Below are positions 24,363 through 64,000 of a stretch of 64,000 nucleotides of DNA, piece after piece. This stretch comes from Himantopus leucocephalus (lineage: Eukaryota; Chordata; Aves; Charadriiformes; Recurvirostridae), in NCBI GenBank assembly GCA_003993805.1, contig RSEF01000014.1:1675941-1739940 (forward strand). Reading direction: 5' to 3'. The position numbers and the translations under genes were made by a program. Position 1 is the first letter of the stretch. Each line of letters opens with the position of its first letter. A model generated the notes under the pieces. The model saw only the letters and a program-made list of their open reading frames with translations. It did not search any database and was not told the DNA's origin.

Positions 24363-64000
<39,638 letters not shown>

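Overview
The window is vertebrate and almost certainly avian nuclear DNA. Genes are split by GT-AG introns, two CpG-island promoters are present, and two CR1 LINE fragments of the bird/reptile type lie in introns. The proteins match the 16p13.11-type synteny block ABCC1 / CEP20 (FOPNL) / MYH11. From memory, the myosin is nearly identical to chicken gizzard smooth-muscle myosin. The species cannot be fixed from this window. Assembly gaps are at 5756-5780, 46864 and 63016-63115.

Layout. (1) 1-2930: the 5' end of ABCC1 (multidrug resistance protein 1) on the minus strand. Only coding exon 1 (2221-2268, 16 codons), its CpG-island promoter and the start of intron 1 are present. (2) 2931-5800: intergenic spacer. 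(3) 5810-12056: complete CEP20 on the plus strand. It has a CpG-island promoter and five coding exons (6265-11591) encoding 175 residues with a LisH motif. ABCC1 and CEP20 are head to head with their ATGs about 4 kb apart. (4) 12057-16600: intergenic, no gene seen. (5) 16620-64000: the 5' part of MYH11, smooth-muscle myosin heavy chain, on the plus strand. A TATA promoter with CArG-type (SRF) elements precedes a non-coding exon 1 near 17714-17789. Coding begins in exon 2 at 24363. Exons 2-21 encode the whole motor domain, both IQ motifs and the first residues of the coiled-coil rod (850 residues, or 857 with the SM-B insert). The rest of the rod lies beyond 64000.

The reading frame was rebuilt exon by exon. 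All exon phases join without a frameshift or stop. A 21-nt alternative exon at 47857-47877, far too short for ORF finding, encodes QGPSFSY, the loop-1 insert that defines the fast SM-B isoform. The best candidate for something undescribed is in the intron after it. This intron holds six copies of the RBFOX motif TGCATG, four of them within 154 bp at 49580-49733, about 1.7 kb downstream of the exon. The arrangement resembles the distal RBFOX-dependent enhancer known downstream of the equivalent loop-1 exon (N30) of MYH10.

The genes are not an operon and have separate jobs: ABCC1 is a plasma-membrane efflux pump, CEP20 is a centriolar/ciliary protein, and MYH11 is the contractile motor of smooth muscle. 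They share conserved linkage. Only MYH11 shows tissue-specific promoter architecture; the other two have CpG-island, CCAAT-box housekeeping promoters.
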